40,610 bases of DNA from Streptacidiphilus anmyonensis (GTDB lineage Bacteria > Actinomycetota > Actinomycetes > Streptomycetales > Streptomycetaceae), in assembly GCF_000787855.1 (NCBI RefSeq), contig NZ_BBPQ01000003.1, positions 70,238 to 110,847 of the forward strand, given 5' to 3'. The notes beneath the pieces are model-generated. The model searched no databases and had not been told where the DNA came from. It saw only the letters and a list, made by a program, of their open reading frames with translations. This document shows positions 1-8,201 of this stretch, in pieces. Each line of letters opens with the position of its first letter. The stretch's first letter is position 1. A program made the translations under genes and the position numbers.

Positions 1-75
1 CTGCTCACCCGCCTCGCCCTGCACCGTGGGCAGGCGGTCGCCGGACCCGCCGAACCCATGGAAGGAAACCCGTGA
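1..75 (+). CDS. C-terminal tail of an upstream gene (partial)
   Basis: The first 75 bases read as an open frame from the left edge to a TGA at 73-75; the peptide ends in EPMEGNP. The stop overlaps the GTG start of the next gene as GTGA, a 4-base overlap typical of translationally coupled actinobacterial genes, and the ribosome binding site of the next gene lies inside this tail. The product cannot be named from 24 residues. The overlap suggests that the missing gene and the DUF1275 gene share a transcript. The main uncertainty is that a short GC-rich frame can be open by chance. Confidence 0.5.
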   Translation: MLTRLALHRGQAVAGPAEPMEGNP

Positions 76-761
76 CCGCGTCCATACCCGTGCTGCGATC
101 CGTCTCGGACCGCTTGTTCCCACCCGGGGCGAACCGCTACGGCCCGCTCCCCGCACTGCTGGTGCCGCTGACGTTCGTGACCGGCCTCGTTGACGCCGTG
201 TCCTACCTCGGCCTCGGGCATGTATTCGTCGCCAACATGACCGGCAACGTGGCGTTCCTCGGCTTCTCGCTGGCCGGCGCCAAGAGCCTGAGCCTGTGGG
301 CCTCGGCCCTGGCGATCGCCGCCTTCGTGGTCGGCGCGTGGTCCGAGAGCCGGATCGCCCGCCTCCTTCCGGCAGGTCCGGTGGGGCTGTTCCGCGTCGT
401 GGTGGCCGCCCACGCCGTTCTGGTGGCCTGCGCCGCGGCGGTGGCCTTCGCGTCGGGCGCGACGCACACGGGCACGCGTGCCGCGCTGATCGCCCTGCTC
501 GGCTGCGGCATGGGACTGCAGAACGCGGTGGTCCGCAAGCTCGCGGTGCCCGACCTCACCACCACGGTGCTGACGCTGACCGTGACCGGCCTGGCGTCGG
601 ACCGCCCGGAGCGGGCGACGGCGCGCCGCCTGCTCTCCGTCGCCGCGATCCTGGCGGGGGCGCTGACGGGAGCTGCCCTGGAACTGCACGCGGGGGCGGC
701 CTGGGCGCTCGGCACGGCCGCCCTGGTCCTCGCCGCCGTCGCGGCGGTCCCCGCGTCCTGA
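72..761 (+). CDS. DUF1275 (YoaK-like) membrane protein
   Basis: A 229-residue hydrophobic protein with about six membrane segments. The N-terminal part contains the family signature around TFVTGLVDAVSYLGLGHVFV followed by ANMTGNVAFLG, characteristic of DUF1275/YoaK proteins. The family has no established biochemical role; members are inner-membrane proteins suspected of transport or stress functions. The GTG start at 72 is supported by an AAGGAA ribosome binding site at about 62-67 and by its 4-base overlap with the upstream stop. Length is normal for the family. No partner gene downstream points to a substrate. Family call is firm; function is unknown. Confidence 0.85.
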   Translation: MTASIPVLRSVSDRLFPPGANRYGPLPALLVPLTFVTGLVDAVSYLGLGHVFVANMTGNVAFLGFSLAGAKSLSLWASALAIAAFVVGAWSESRIARLLPAGPVGLFRVVVAAHAVLVACAAAVAFASGATHTGTRAALIALLGCGMGLQNAVVRKLAVPDLTTTVLTLTVTGLASDRPERATARRLLSVAAILAGALTGAALELHAGAAWALGTAALVLAAVAAVPAS

Positions 762-766
762 CGGAG

Positions 767-780
767 CGTCACCGGTGACG
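767..780. promoter_or_regulatory. Perfect 14-bp palindrome after the DUF1275 stop
   Basis: CGTCACCGGTGACG is a perfect inverted repeat with no spacer, six bases after the stop codon at 759-761. Without a loop it is a better candidate for a protein-binding dyad than for a terminator. No gene starts on the plus strand for 2.8 kb, so an operator role would be unusual. Its function is unknown. Confidence 0.3.
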
Positions 781-804
781 TGCAGAGAGCGGAAGGCGCG
801 GCAA

Positions 805-823
805 CCGGGCGGCCCGAGCCCGG
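805..823. terminator. Possible weak terminator hairpin
   Basis: CCGGGC and GCCCGG form a 6-bp stem around a 7-base loop, 44 bases after the DUF1275 stop. There is no T tract, which is common in streptomycete terminators but weakens the call. It sits in the gene-free stretch 762-1073 between two genes that converge. Confidence 0.3.
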
Positions 824-1002
824 CTGGGGCCGCGACCCGGACCCGGACCGGTGACGCCTTCCGCTCCCTGCGCCGGGTCGCCGCCCTGCGCGACCGCCGA
901 GTCCCGCCGGCTCCGAGCCGGAGCTGCGAGTATCGAGGCCGCGCAGGACCGCTCGGGGTCGTCCACCAGATGACGGAGCGGTTCCGGCGGCAGCCGGTGC
1001 CG

Positions 1003-1040
1003 TCACCTCGCCCGGGGCCGATCACCTCGCTCGGGGCATC
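1003..1040. repeat. 19-bp tandem duplication downstream of the STAND regulator
   Basis: Two adjacent 19-base units share the core TCACCTCGCYCGGGGC (15 of 16 identical) and then diverge. They lie 34 bases beyond the stop codon of the minus-strand regulator. Apart from this repeat, the hairpin at 805 and the palindrome at 767, I see nothing in 762-1073. Confidence 0.5.
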
Positions 1041-1073
1041 CACGGGATCAGCCGCGCCCACCGGCCTGAGTGG

Positions 1074-3404
1074 TCAACCCGACGAGGGTCCGCGACGTCG
1101 CCCGGGGTTCCCTGCGGGCCGGTCGTCCTCAGTCGGTGCCGTGCGGGCCGTGGGTCCGGTGGCGCCCACGGCGTCCGCCTTGGCCGCGAAGCGCGACGCT
1201 TCCGCGCTGCCGACTCCCGACAGGAGTTCGGCCGCCTCGGTCCAGGCGGCCCGAGCCGCGTCGGGCTCCCCTCGCTCCAGCAGTGCCTCCGCCAGATGGT
1301 CCAGCACCTCCGCCTGGTTGGGGAGGTCGTGCACCAGCCGGTAGAGATCCAGCGCACGGCGGAGGTTCCCGATCGCGACCTCGGTCTCGCCCAGACGCAG
1401 CCGGGCGAACCCGAGGGTGTCCCAGGTGGCGGCCTCGCTGCGCTGGTTCCCGGTCCGCCGGAGGATCGGCAGCGCCTCCTCGCACCGGGAGATGGTCGTC
1501 CGGAAGTCGCCGAGCAGGGCCGAGTACCAGGCGACGGCGTTGAGTTCGCGGGCGACGAGGTTCTCGTCCGGCAGTGTCCGATAGAGCGCCAGTGCGGCTC
1601 GGGCCTGTTCCAGGGCCTCCTCGTGCCGCCCCTGGCGACCGAGGACCCAGCCGATGCTGCGCCGGGTGTGTGCCAGTTGCTCCGGGTCCAGCCGCCCGAA
1701 GTAATGCTCCATCAACTCGACCTGCTCGTCGGCCTCCTGTGCGCGCCCCAGCTGGGCCAGCGCCCGGGCGATGCCACCGGCGGCAGCGGTGATCACGCCA
1801 GGGTCGTCCAGAACCAGGGCCGCGTCCAGCACGACGCGCAGCAGCGTGATCTCGTCGGCCCAGCGCCCCTGGGCGTCCAGGAACGTGGTGCTGTCGTCGG
1901 CCAGTAGCAGCCGCGCCCGGGTGAAACGCGGGTCGCTGATGGCGTGCAGGGCGGCCAGGATGGTGTCCTCCTCGCCACGGAACCACTCGATCGCCCGCGG
2001 GCGGTCGTCGAACGGCAGCAGGACCACCCCCTCGGCCGGCGACTGCGTCAGCGGCCGACGCGTGCGGGTGGACATGACCCGCCCGGCGGAGTCCGCGTTG
2101 AAGTGAAGGTAGTGCAGCAGCCTGGTCTCGGCCGCGAACCGGTCCTCGCGCTCCTGCTCCAGGAGCTCGCAGGCGTAGTCACGCAGCAAATCGTGCAGCA
2201 GGTGGCGGCCCTCCGCGTCGCGCGAGAGCAGGTTCGCCGAGGTGAGCCGGCGCAGCAGCCGACGGGCCGTCCGCAGGGGCACCCCGGCGACTGACGCGGC
2301 CGATTCGGCCGACATCGCCGGACCGGGGTGCACGGCGAGATACCGGAAGAAGCGTGCGGCCTCGGCGTCGAGGGCGCGGTAGGACCAGGAGAAGACGGCC
2401 CGTACGTCCGTCCGCGGGTCGGCGCCCTCCAAGGTGTCCAGGCGGGTCGAGGGGTCGCGCAGGTCGGCCGCCGCGGCCCGGAGCGAGAGCACGGGGGTTG
2501 CCCCCAACTGGGCCGCCATGACCGCGACGGCCAGCGGCAGACGCCCGCAGAGCTCCACCAGCGCGGCGGCCGAGTCCGGCTCGGCCTCGACCCGTTCGTC
2601 GCCGATCCGGGCCCGCAGCGCGTCGAGGGCTTCGTCGGGGGTCCACACGTCGAGACTGAACTGCGCCGCGCTGTCGAGTGCCGCCAGACCCGTGAGTTGG
2701 CTGCGGGAGGTGACGAGGGCAAGACACCCCGGGCCCTCGGGCAGCAGCGGCCGTACCTGGTCGGCGTCGCGCGCGTTGTCGAGCACGACGAGGAGCCGCA
2801 GCGCGGCCGTGCGCTCGCGGAAGAGCGCGCCGCGCTCCGCAGTGCCCTCGGGGATCTCCCGGGCGGGCACGCCGAGGGCGACGAGGAAGCCGCCGAGGGC
2901 CTCGCCCGGGTCCAGCGCGTTGCCGCCGGGGTCGAAGCCGCGCAGGTTCACGTACAGCTGACCGTCGGGATACCCGTCTGCCACCCGGTGTGCCCAGTGG
3001 ACGGCCAGGGTCGTCTTGCCGACGCCGGCCATGCCGGCCACCGCCGTGATCAGGACCTGCTGGGCAGCCCCGGCTCCCAATCGGTCGGTGAGCGCCCGTG
3101 CCGCCTCCAGCACGTCGCTGCGGCCTCGGAACGCCCGCAGGTCGGGCGGTAGCTGCCGAGGAACGGACGTCTCGGGAGTCGAGGGTCGTCCGGCGGCCTC
3201 GAGCAGGCGACGGCGTCCGGCCGTGTCCAGGTCGAGTGCGTCGAGCAGTTCGGTGAGTGTGGACATTCGCGGTGTGCTGCGACCTCGCTCCATGTCGCTG
3301 ATGGCCCGCGCGCTCACGCCCGAGGCCTCCGCCAGGCTCTCCAGTGTCAGCAGCGCGCGCTGCCGCTCCTCACGCAGCAGCCTGCCGAATTCCGTCGTCC
3401 CCAC
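1074..3404 (-). CDS. XRE-HTH / NB-ARC / TPR (STAND) transcriptional regulator
   Basis: A 776-residue predicted signal-transduction ATPase. From the chosen GTG start: an XRE helix-turn-helix at residues about 6-60 (FGRLLREERQRA, SGVSARAISDMERG), an NB-ARC ATPase with Walker A GMAGVGKTT near 124-132 and LLVVLDNARD as Walker B, a winged-helix part, then TPR-like repeats to the C-terminus. It resembles the NB-ARC/TPR half of AfsR-type regulators but has an XRE domain instead of a SARP DNA-binding domain. The GTG at 3404 has a GGGAG ribosome binding site about 5 bases upstream; an in-frame ATG at 3446 lacks one. It is divergent from the NADH dehydrogenase gene, and a palindrome lies between them, so it may control the redox genes; that is inference. 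Confidence 0.85.
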   Translation of the reverse strand: MGTTEFGRLLREERQRALLTLESLAEASGVSARAISDMERGRSTPRMSTLTELLDALDLDTAGRRRLLEAAGRPSTPETSVPRQLPPDLRAFRGRSDVLEAARALTDRLGAGAAQQVLITAVAGMAGVGKTTLAVHWAHRVADGYPDGQLYVNLRGFDPGGNALDPGEALGGFLVALGVPAREIPEGTAERGALFRERTAALRLLVVLDNARDADQVRPLLPEGPGCLALVTSRSQLTGLAALDSAAQFSLDVWTPDEALDALRARIGDERVEAEPDSAAALVELCGRLPLAVAVMAAQLGATPVLSLRAAAADLRDPSTRLDTLEGADPRTDVRAVFSWSYRALDAEAARFFRYLAVHPGPAMSAESAASVAGVPLRTARRLLRRLTSANLLSRDAEGRHLLHDLLRDYACELLEQEREDRFAAETRLLHYLHFNADSAGRVMSTRTRRPLTQSPAEGVVLLPFDDRPRAIEWFRGEEDTILAALHAISDPRFTRARLLLADDSTTFLDAQGRWADEITLLRVVLDAALVLDDPGVITAAAGGIARALAQLGRAQEADEQVELMEHYFGRLDPEQLAHTRRSIGWVLGRQGRHEEALEQARAALALYRTLPDENLVARELNAVAWYSALLGDFRTTISRCEEALPILRRTGNQRSEAATWDTLGFARLRLGETEVAIGNLRRALDLYRLVHDLPNQAEVLDHLAEALLERGEPDAARAAWTEAAELLSGVGSAEASRFAAKADAVGATGPTARTAPTEDDRPAGNPGRRRGPSSG

Positions 3405-3513
3405 CGCCGCTCCCGATCGCCGTCGCCACGGCCGAAGCCGCCCCACCGAGCGGTGATCCTAGGGACGGCGGCGGGGCAGTGGGAGGGCTCAAGGGGTCTG
3501 AGATGCGGAAATA

Positions 3514-3531
3514 AGTCGATCGACTCAAGCC
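3514..3531 (+). promoter_or_regulatory. Palindromic operator-like site, copy 1
   Basis: AGTCGATCGACTCAAGCC contains the 12-bp perfect palindrome AGTCGATCGACT. The identical 18 bases recur at 6818-6835 in the same orientation, also 5' of an oxidoreductase gene. This copy begins 97 bases before the ATG at 3611 and about 110 bases upstream of the divergent regulator's start, so it could serve either gene. An operator role is inferred from position and recurrence. Confidence 0.6.
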
Positions 3532-3562
3532 TGGGACGGGCGCGGGCGGAAGGGTTGAGCCC

Positions 3563-3581
3563 GGACCGCTGGGAGCGGTCC
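3563..3581 (+). other. Leader hairpin upstream of the NADH dehydrogenase
   Basis: GGACCGCT and AGCGGTCC form a perfect 8-bp stem with a GGG loop, ending 29 bases before the ATG at 3611 and 14 bases before the AGGGAGG ribosome binding site. It could be a 5' UTR stabiliser or an attenuator; nothing in the sequence decides this. Confidence 0.4.
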
Positions 3582-3610
3582 TCCGGTCCTCGGCCCAGGG
3601 AGGCGCCCGC

Positions 3611-4957
3611 ATGACCCGTCCCCGCATCCTGATCCTCGGCGGCGGCTTCGCCGGGGTCGCCGCCGCCAGAAGGTTGGAGCGGCGGCTCGGCCCGGGGGAG
3701 GCCGACCTGACTCTGGTCACCCCTCAGGACTACGAGCTGTATCTGCCGTTGCTTCCGCAGGTCGCGGCGGGCGTGCTCACCCCGCAGTCGGTGGCCGTGT
3801 CGCTGCGCCGGATCCTGCGCCGCACGAGGATCGTGCCGGGGACCGTGCTCGGCGTCGACCCGGCGCGCCGCCGAGCCGTGGTGCGACTGATCACGGGCGA
3901 TCAGGTGCTTGAGCGGTACGACCTGGTCCTGCTCGCCGCGGGCAGCGTCACCCGCTCGTTCGCGATCCCTGGCGTGCCGGACCACGCCCGGGGGATGAAG
4001 ACGCTCGCCGAGGCGGTGTCGGTCCGTGACCACGTCCTCGCGCAACTCGACCTGGCCGCCGCCACCGAGGACGAGGCCGAGCGCCGGGCCCGGCTGACCT
4101 TCGTGGTGGTGGGCGGCGGCTACGCCGGAACCGAGACAGCCGCCTATCTGCAGCGACTGGTGCGGTCGGCGAGTCGACGCTACCCGAACCTCGACCCCGA
4201 CCTGGTCGACTGGCATCTCGTCGACCTCGCGCCCCGCCTGATGCCTGAGCTGGGGGAGCGGCTGGGCGAGCGCGCGCTGCGCGTGCTGCGCCGAAGGGGC
4301 ATCGAGGTCGGCCTCGGCGTGAGTGTGTCCGAGGCATCGGCGGAGGAGGTGGTGCTCACCGACGGCAGGCGCCTGCCGTGCCGGACCCTGCTGTGGACCG
4401 CGGGCGTGGCGGCCAGCCCGCTGGTGTCCTCGCTGGACGCCGCGACGGTCCGGGGACGGCTGACCGTCACAACGGAACTGACGGTGCCGGGCCTCGACGG
4501 TGTCTTCGCCGTCGGCGACGCGGCGGCCGTGCCGGACCTGGCCGTCGGCGGAGACGCGGTCTGCCCGCCGACTGCCCAACACGCCCTCCGTCAGGGCCGG
4601 GTGGCCGGCGAGAACCTGGCGGCAGCCCTGCGCGGACGCCCGCTGCGGCCCTACCGACACCACGATCTCGGCCTGGTGGTCGACCTCGGAGGCCGGGGCT
4701 CGGTGGCCCGTCCGCTCGGTGTGCCGCTCAGCGGCTTCGTCGCCCTGTCCGTCGCCCGCGGCTACCACCTGCTGGCGCTGCCGACTCTCGTGGCCAGAAC
4801 CAGGGTCCTGACGAACTGGCTGCTGCACGCGCTGGCCGGCGACGACTTCGTCCGCACGGGTCTGCTCGCCCGGCAGGAACACACCGTGCGGGCGCTGGAG
4901 CACACCGAGGGATACCTGTCGCCGCAGGACGTGAAGGCCGCGACCGCTTCGGACTGA
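3611..4957 (+). CDS. ndh: Type II NADH dehydrogenase-like FAD/NAD(P) oxidoreductase
   Basis: A 448-residue pyridine nucleotide-disulfide oxidoreductase of the NDH-2 type, which passes electrons from NADH to membrane quinone without pumping protons. It has an N-terminal FAD dinucleotide-binding loop GGGFAG (residues 10-15), a second NADH-binding loop VVGGGYAGTE near 164-173, LLWTAGV, and the FAD-contacting VFAVGDAA near 300. A hydrophobic, basic C-terminal region may associate with the membrane. Length fits the family. The ATG at 3611 has an AGGGAGG ribosome binding site at about 3597-3603. It is the first of four plus-strand metabolic genes and has the palindromic site upstream. Related carotenoid or sulfide:quinone oxidoreductases are alternatives, but the motifs favour NDH-2. 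Confidence 0.85.
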   Translation: MTRPRILILGGGFAGVAAARRLERRLGPGEADLTLVTPQDYELYLPLLPQVAAGVLTPQSVAVSLRRILRRTRIVPGTVLGVDPARRRAVVRLITGDQVLERYDLVLLAAGSVTRSFAIPGVPDHARGMKTLAEAVSVRDHVLAQLDLAAATEDEAERRARLTFVVVGGGYAGTETAAYLQRLVRSASRRYPNLDPDLVDWHLVDLAPRLMPELGERLGERALRVLRRRGIEVGLGVSVSEASAEEVVLTDGRRLPCRTLLWTAGVAASPLVSSLDAATVRGRLTVTTELTVPGLDGVFAVGDAAAVPDLAVGGDAVCPPTAQHALRQGRVAGENLAAALRGRPLRPYRHHDLGLVVDLGGRGSVARPLGVPLSGFVALSVARGYHLLALPTLVARTRVLTNWLLHALAGDDFVRTGLLARQEHTVRALEHTEGYLSPQDVKAATASD

Positions 4958-5110
4958 TCGACGCGGCAGGGCGCACCGTGGTGTCGCCACGTGCGACGGA
5001 AGAACGGCGAGCCGCCGCACCTCCGAGAGCCTCGCGCAGCCGGGCGTCGACCTCCTCTCCCGTCCGCGGTCCGGTCACGGTCGGGGTGGGCGCCGGCGAC
5101 GGTGCGATGC

Positions 5111-5127
5111 AGTCGGTCTACCGAAGC
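5111..5127 (+). promoter_or_regulatory. Degenerate copy of the palindromic site, before the aldehyde dehydrogenase
   Basis: AGTCGGTCTACCGAAGC aligns without gaps to AGTCGATCGACTCAAGC with 13 of 17 identical positions. The match to the 6818 copy extends to the left through TGC. To the right it shares GGACGGGCGCG with the 3514 copy. It begins 76 bases before the ATG at 5187, close to the spacing of the two perfect copies (97 and 91). The palindrome itself is damaged, so binding may be weaker. Confidence 0.45.
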
Positions 5128-5186
5128 GGACGGGCGCGCGGGACCGCGAGGCTGCCTCCACAAGCCCCGTCCCTCAGGAGGCAGAC

Positions 5187-6659
5187 ATGACCATCAACCA
5201 AAGGCCCACGCCGTACCACCGTTTCACCCGGATGCCGATCGCAGGCGTCTGGCGCGAGGGGAGCTCCAGGCGTCGATTGAGCGACACCAACCCCTACTCG
5301 GGGGAGGTGCTCACCGAGATCACGCCGGCGAACGCCGCGGACGTCGACCAGGCGTACAGCGAGGCGCGCCGCGCCCAGCGGGCGTGGGCCGCCGCCGAAC
5401 CGTCCGAGCGTGCGGCGGTGATGCGCCGCGCGGCGCAGATCATGCAGACCAGGCGGTTCGAGCTGGTGGACTGGTTGATCCGTGAGATCGGGGCGACGCG
5501 GTCCCGGGCCGAGGTCGAGGTGGCCATCGCCACCGAAGTGACCGCGCTCGCCGGCGGGCAGACCGCCCATCCCGTCACGCTCGTCGACTCCGACGTCCCG
5601 CACAAGGAGAACCGAGTGCTGCGCCGCCCCGCGGGGGTGGTGACAGTCATCAGTCCGTGGAACTTCCCGCTCTACCTGTCGAACCGTTCGGTGGCCCCCG
5701 CGCTCGCCCTGGGTAACGCCGTCGTGCTCAAGCCTGCCGAGGACTCGCCGGTCACAGGCGGTCTGTGGCTTGCGAAGGCCTATGAGGAGGCGGGCCTGCC
5801 GCCGGGGGTTCTGAGCGTCGTGATCGGTACGGGTGCCGAGATCGGGGACCATCTGGTGGAGCACCCGGTCCCCCGGGTCGTCTCCTTCACCGGGTCCACC
5901 GCGGTCGGCCTCGGCATCACCCGCAAGGCAGGGGTCAAGCGCCTCGCCCTCGAACTGGGCGGCAACGGTCCGATGGTGGTGCTGGACGACGCCGACCTCC
6001 AGCGGGCGCTGATGTGCGCCGGCAACGGCAGCTTCTACCACAACGGCCAGATCTGCATGGCGACCAACCGGATCATCGTGCAAGCGCCGGTGTTCGACGA
6101 GTTCGTCGAGCGTTTCGTCGAGCAGACCCAGGACCTGCGCGTTGGCGACCCGGCCGATCCCGGCACCCAGATCGGACCGGTCATCAACGCCCGTCAACTC
6201 CACTCCATCCGAGAGAAGATCGACCGCGCTGTGACGGACGGCGCCAAGCTGCTGCTGTCTGCGGACCCCACCGGACCCACCGGTCAGGTCCTGCCCCCGC
6301 ACGTCCTGGTCGGGACCAACGACGTGGCCACGGCCCGCGACGAGGTCTTCGGGCCCGTCGCCACGATCATCCGGGCCGACGACGAGGACCATGCGCTGCG
6401 CATCGCGAACGCCACCGACTACGGACTGTCCAGCGCGGTCTTCAGCGAGGACCTGGAGCGGGCCCTGCGCTTCGCCCAGCGCATCGAGGCGGGGATGACG
6501 CACATCAACGACACCACGGTCCACGATGACGTGCACGCCCCGTTCGGCGGGGACAAGCAGTCGGGCTACGGCCGATTCGGCCTCGGCTGGGTCGACGACG
6601 ATTTCACCAGCCGACACTGGATCAGCATCCAGCACCTTGCGCGTCCGCTGCCGTACTGA
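5187..6659 (+). CDS. NAD(P)-dependent aldehyde dehydrogenase (benzaldehyde/vanillin type)
   Basis: A 490-residue aldehyde dehydrogenase oxidising an aldehyde to the acid. Visible active-site elements: oxyanion Asn159 in SPWNF, cofactor-binding Lys182 in LKPAED, general base Glu256 in LALELGGN and nucleophile Cys290 in HNGQIC, all at canonical spacing; FTGSTAVG is the nucleotide-binding turn. The sequence looks closest to bacterial benzaldehyde or vanillin dehydrogenases (HPVTLVDSDVPHKENRVLRRP), but substrate assignment is inference. AGGAGG at 5176-5181 supports the ATG. It stands alone between the NADH dehydrogenase and the quinone oxidoreductase with its own upstream region and a variant of the shared palindromic site, suggesting co-regulation rather than a single operon. 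Confidence 0.9.
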   Translation: MTINQRPTPYHRFTRMPIAGVWREGSSRRRLSDTNPYSGEVLTEITPANAADVDQAYSEARRAQRAWAAAEPSERAAVMRRAAQIMQTRRFELVDWLIREIGATRSRAEVEVAIATEVTALAGGQTAHPVTLVDSDVPHKENRVLRRPAGVVTVISPWNFPLYLSNRSVAPALALGNAVVLKPAEDSPVTGGLWLAKAYEEAGLPPGVLSVVIGTGAEIGDHLVEHPVPRVVSFTGSTAVGLGITRKAGVKRLALELGGNGPMVVLDDADLQRALMCAGNGSFYHNGQICMATNRIIVQAPVFDEFVERFVEQTQDLRVGDPADPGTQIGPVINARQLHSIREKIDRAVTDGAKLLLSADPTGPTGQVLPPHVLVGTNDVATARDEVFGPVATIIRADDEDHALRIANATDYGLSSAVFSEDLERALRFAQRIEAGMTHINDTTVHDDVHAPFGGDKQSGYGRFGLGWVDDDFTSRHWISIQHLARPLPY

Positions 6660-6817
6660 GCCGGGCACGGAGCCCACGCCCACAAGCGGGCGGGGAGCGC
6701 GGCCGGCCCAAGGCGCGCCTCGCCCGTTCCCGGCGGACCCGACTCCGAGCCGTCACGGCGGTCTGTTCGCGGTGGCCTCCGCGCGGACTGCTCCGCCCGG
6801 GTATGCCGCGCCTGTGC

Positions 6818-6835
6818 AGTCGATCGACTCAAGCC
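6818..6835 (+). promoter_or_regulatory. Palindromic operator-like site, copy 2
   Basis: AGTCGATCGACTCAAGCC, identical to 3514-3531, begins 91 bases before the ATG of the quinone oxidoreductase. An in-frame GTG at 6840 would put the site within 5 bases of translation start, which together with the AGGAAGGAAG ribosome binding site at 6891-6900 argues for the ATG at 6909. Confidence 0.6.
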
Positions 6836-6908
6836 GGGCGTGCCGTTCAGGACCGACAGTGGAGTAAGCGGCGACAGCGACAGCCGAAGCAGGAAGGAAG
6901 ACACCACG

Positions 6909-7853
6909 ATGAGCGCCATCATGCGCGCCGTGCGCGGGCACCGCCGCGGCGGGCCGGAACAACTGCGGTACGAGGTCGCCCCCAAGCCCGACCCCGGCAG
7001 CGGAGAGGTGCTGGTGGCCGTCCGGGCCGCGTCCATCACGGCGGGCGAACTCGGCTGGGACGCGACCTGGACCGACCGCTTCGACGGGACCGGCACGCCG
7101 CGCGTGCCGATCGTCCCCTCCAAGGAGGTCTCCGGCGTCGTCGCGGAACTGGGTCAAGAAGCCGAGGGCTTCGCCGTCGGCGACGCCGTCTACGGCCTGA
7201 TCCCGTTCCTGCGCGACGGCGCGGCCGCCGAGTACACGACGATCCCCGCCGAGGTGCTGGCCGCCAAGCCCCCGTCACTGAACCACCAGCAGGCCGCGGC
7301 GCTGCCGCTCGCCGGCCTCACCGCCTGGCAGGGTCTCGTCGGGCACGGAGGTCTGACGCGCGGTCAGCGGGTGCTCGTCCACGGCGGGGCGGGCGGCGTC
7401 GGGTCGTTCGTCGTCCAGGTGGCCGCGGCCCTGGGCGCGACGGTGGCGGCGACGGCCGCCGGGGCGGACGAGGAGTTCGTGCGCGGCCTCGGGGCGAGCC
7501 AGGTCATCGACTTCACCACCCGGCGGTTCGAGGACGAGGTCAAGGACGTCGATCTGGTCTTCGACACCGTCGGCGGCGACAGCCAGAGCCGGTCCTGGCA
7601 GGTGCTGCGGCCTGGCGGGGCCCTGGTCAGCATCGTCGCGCCACCCGTGGTGCCGGAGCGCAGCGCCGCGCGTGCGGTGTTCTTCGTGGTCGAGCCCGAC
7701 CGGGCGGGACTCGAGGAGCTGACCGCCCTGGTCGAGTCCGGCCGGCTGACGCCTCGGATCGACCGCACCGTCCCGCTCGCGGAGGCTCCCCTGGCCTACG
7801 CGGCGCTCGAGCGCGAGCACCGTCGCGGAAAGATCGTCCTCCAGGTCTCCTGA
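6909..7853 (+). CDS. Zinc-independent medium-chain oxidoreductase (quinone oxidoreductase family)
   Basis: A 314-residue NADPH-dependent MDR enzyme of the quinone oxidoreductase/zeta-crystallin group, likely reducing quinones or reactive enals. It has an N-terminal GroES-like fold (GEVLVAVRAASIT at 32-44), then a Rossmann domain with the nucleotide loop HGGAGGVGSF at 158-167, and the family's C-terminal GKIVLQV. The zinc-binding cysteines of alcohol dehydrogenases are absent. The start at 6909 follows AGGAAGGAAG with 8-base spacing. It is the third redox enzyme in a row and carries a perfect copy of the shared palindromic site, so a joint role in quinone or aldehyde detoxification is a reasonable inference. 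Confidence 0.88.
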   Translation: MSAIMRAVRGHRRGGPEQLRYEVAPKPDPGSGEVLVAVRAASITAGELGWDATWTDRFDGTGTPRVPIVPSKEVSGVVAELGQEAEGFAVGDAVYGLIPFLRDGAAAEYTTIPAEVLAAKPPSLNHQQAAALPLAGLTAWQGLVGHGGLTRGQRVLVHGGAGGVGSFVVQVAAALGATVAATAAGADEEFVRGLGASQVIDFTTRRFEDEVKDVDLVFDTVGGDSQSRSWQVLRPGGALVSIVAPPVVPERSAARAVFFVVEPDRAGLEELTALVESGRLTPRIDRTVPLAEAPLAYAALEREHRRGKIVLQVS

Positions 7854-8201
7854 AACCTGCCGCCGACCGTCGCACACCCACCGACGTCCCGCACACGCGA
7901 GCGGCCGAGGTCGACGCTGCGCGCAGATCATCCCCGGCCGCGGGGAGGGGGACCGGTCAGCCGTGGGTGCTGCTGGTCCTGGCCATGACGTTGGGCTTCT
8001 CCCGCATTCATGACCGCGGTGGTGATCGCGGCCCAGCGCGATCGCGGTCGCCAGGCCGATGCCCGGACGAGCCGACTACGCGTCGCGACCGGCCGGACCC
8101 GTCCGACCGACAAAGGACCTGCAACGCGCCGCCACTGTGCCGTTCGGGTGTTTTCGAGTCCGGCTCGCGAGCCCTGGGCCTGGCACCCGGACCGGAGGTG
8201 G
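7854..8201. other. Gene-free stretch between oxidoreductase and glutamate decarboxylase
   Basis: No convincing gene. A short hydrophobic stretch near 7960-8000 reads PWVLLVLAMTLGFS in one frame and could be a decayed membrane-protein fragment, but the frame is lost at once and no family is recognisable. CCCCG/CGGGG around 7933 is a 5-bp hairpin with a 4-base loop that may help terminate the upstream gene. GGAGGT at 8194-8199 is the ribosome binding site of the decarboxylase, unusually far (15 bases) from the ATG. Confidence 0.4.

Noticed and set aside
1074-3404. Antiphage (Avs-like) STAND defence protein
   Set aside because: It has an N-terminal XRE DNA-binding domain instead of a nuclease or other effector, and no defence genes are nearby.
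3347-5020. A 557-codon minus-strand open frame opposite the NADH dehydrogenase
   Set aside because: Arg/Gln/His-rich composition without a fold, and the opposite strand has a complete NDH-2 with a good ribosome binding site.
7954-8110. Possible MFS transporter remnant (PWVLLVLAMTLGFS)
   Set aside because: Only about 14 hydrophobic residues, the frame is broken immediately, and no MFS motif is present.
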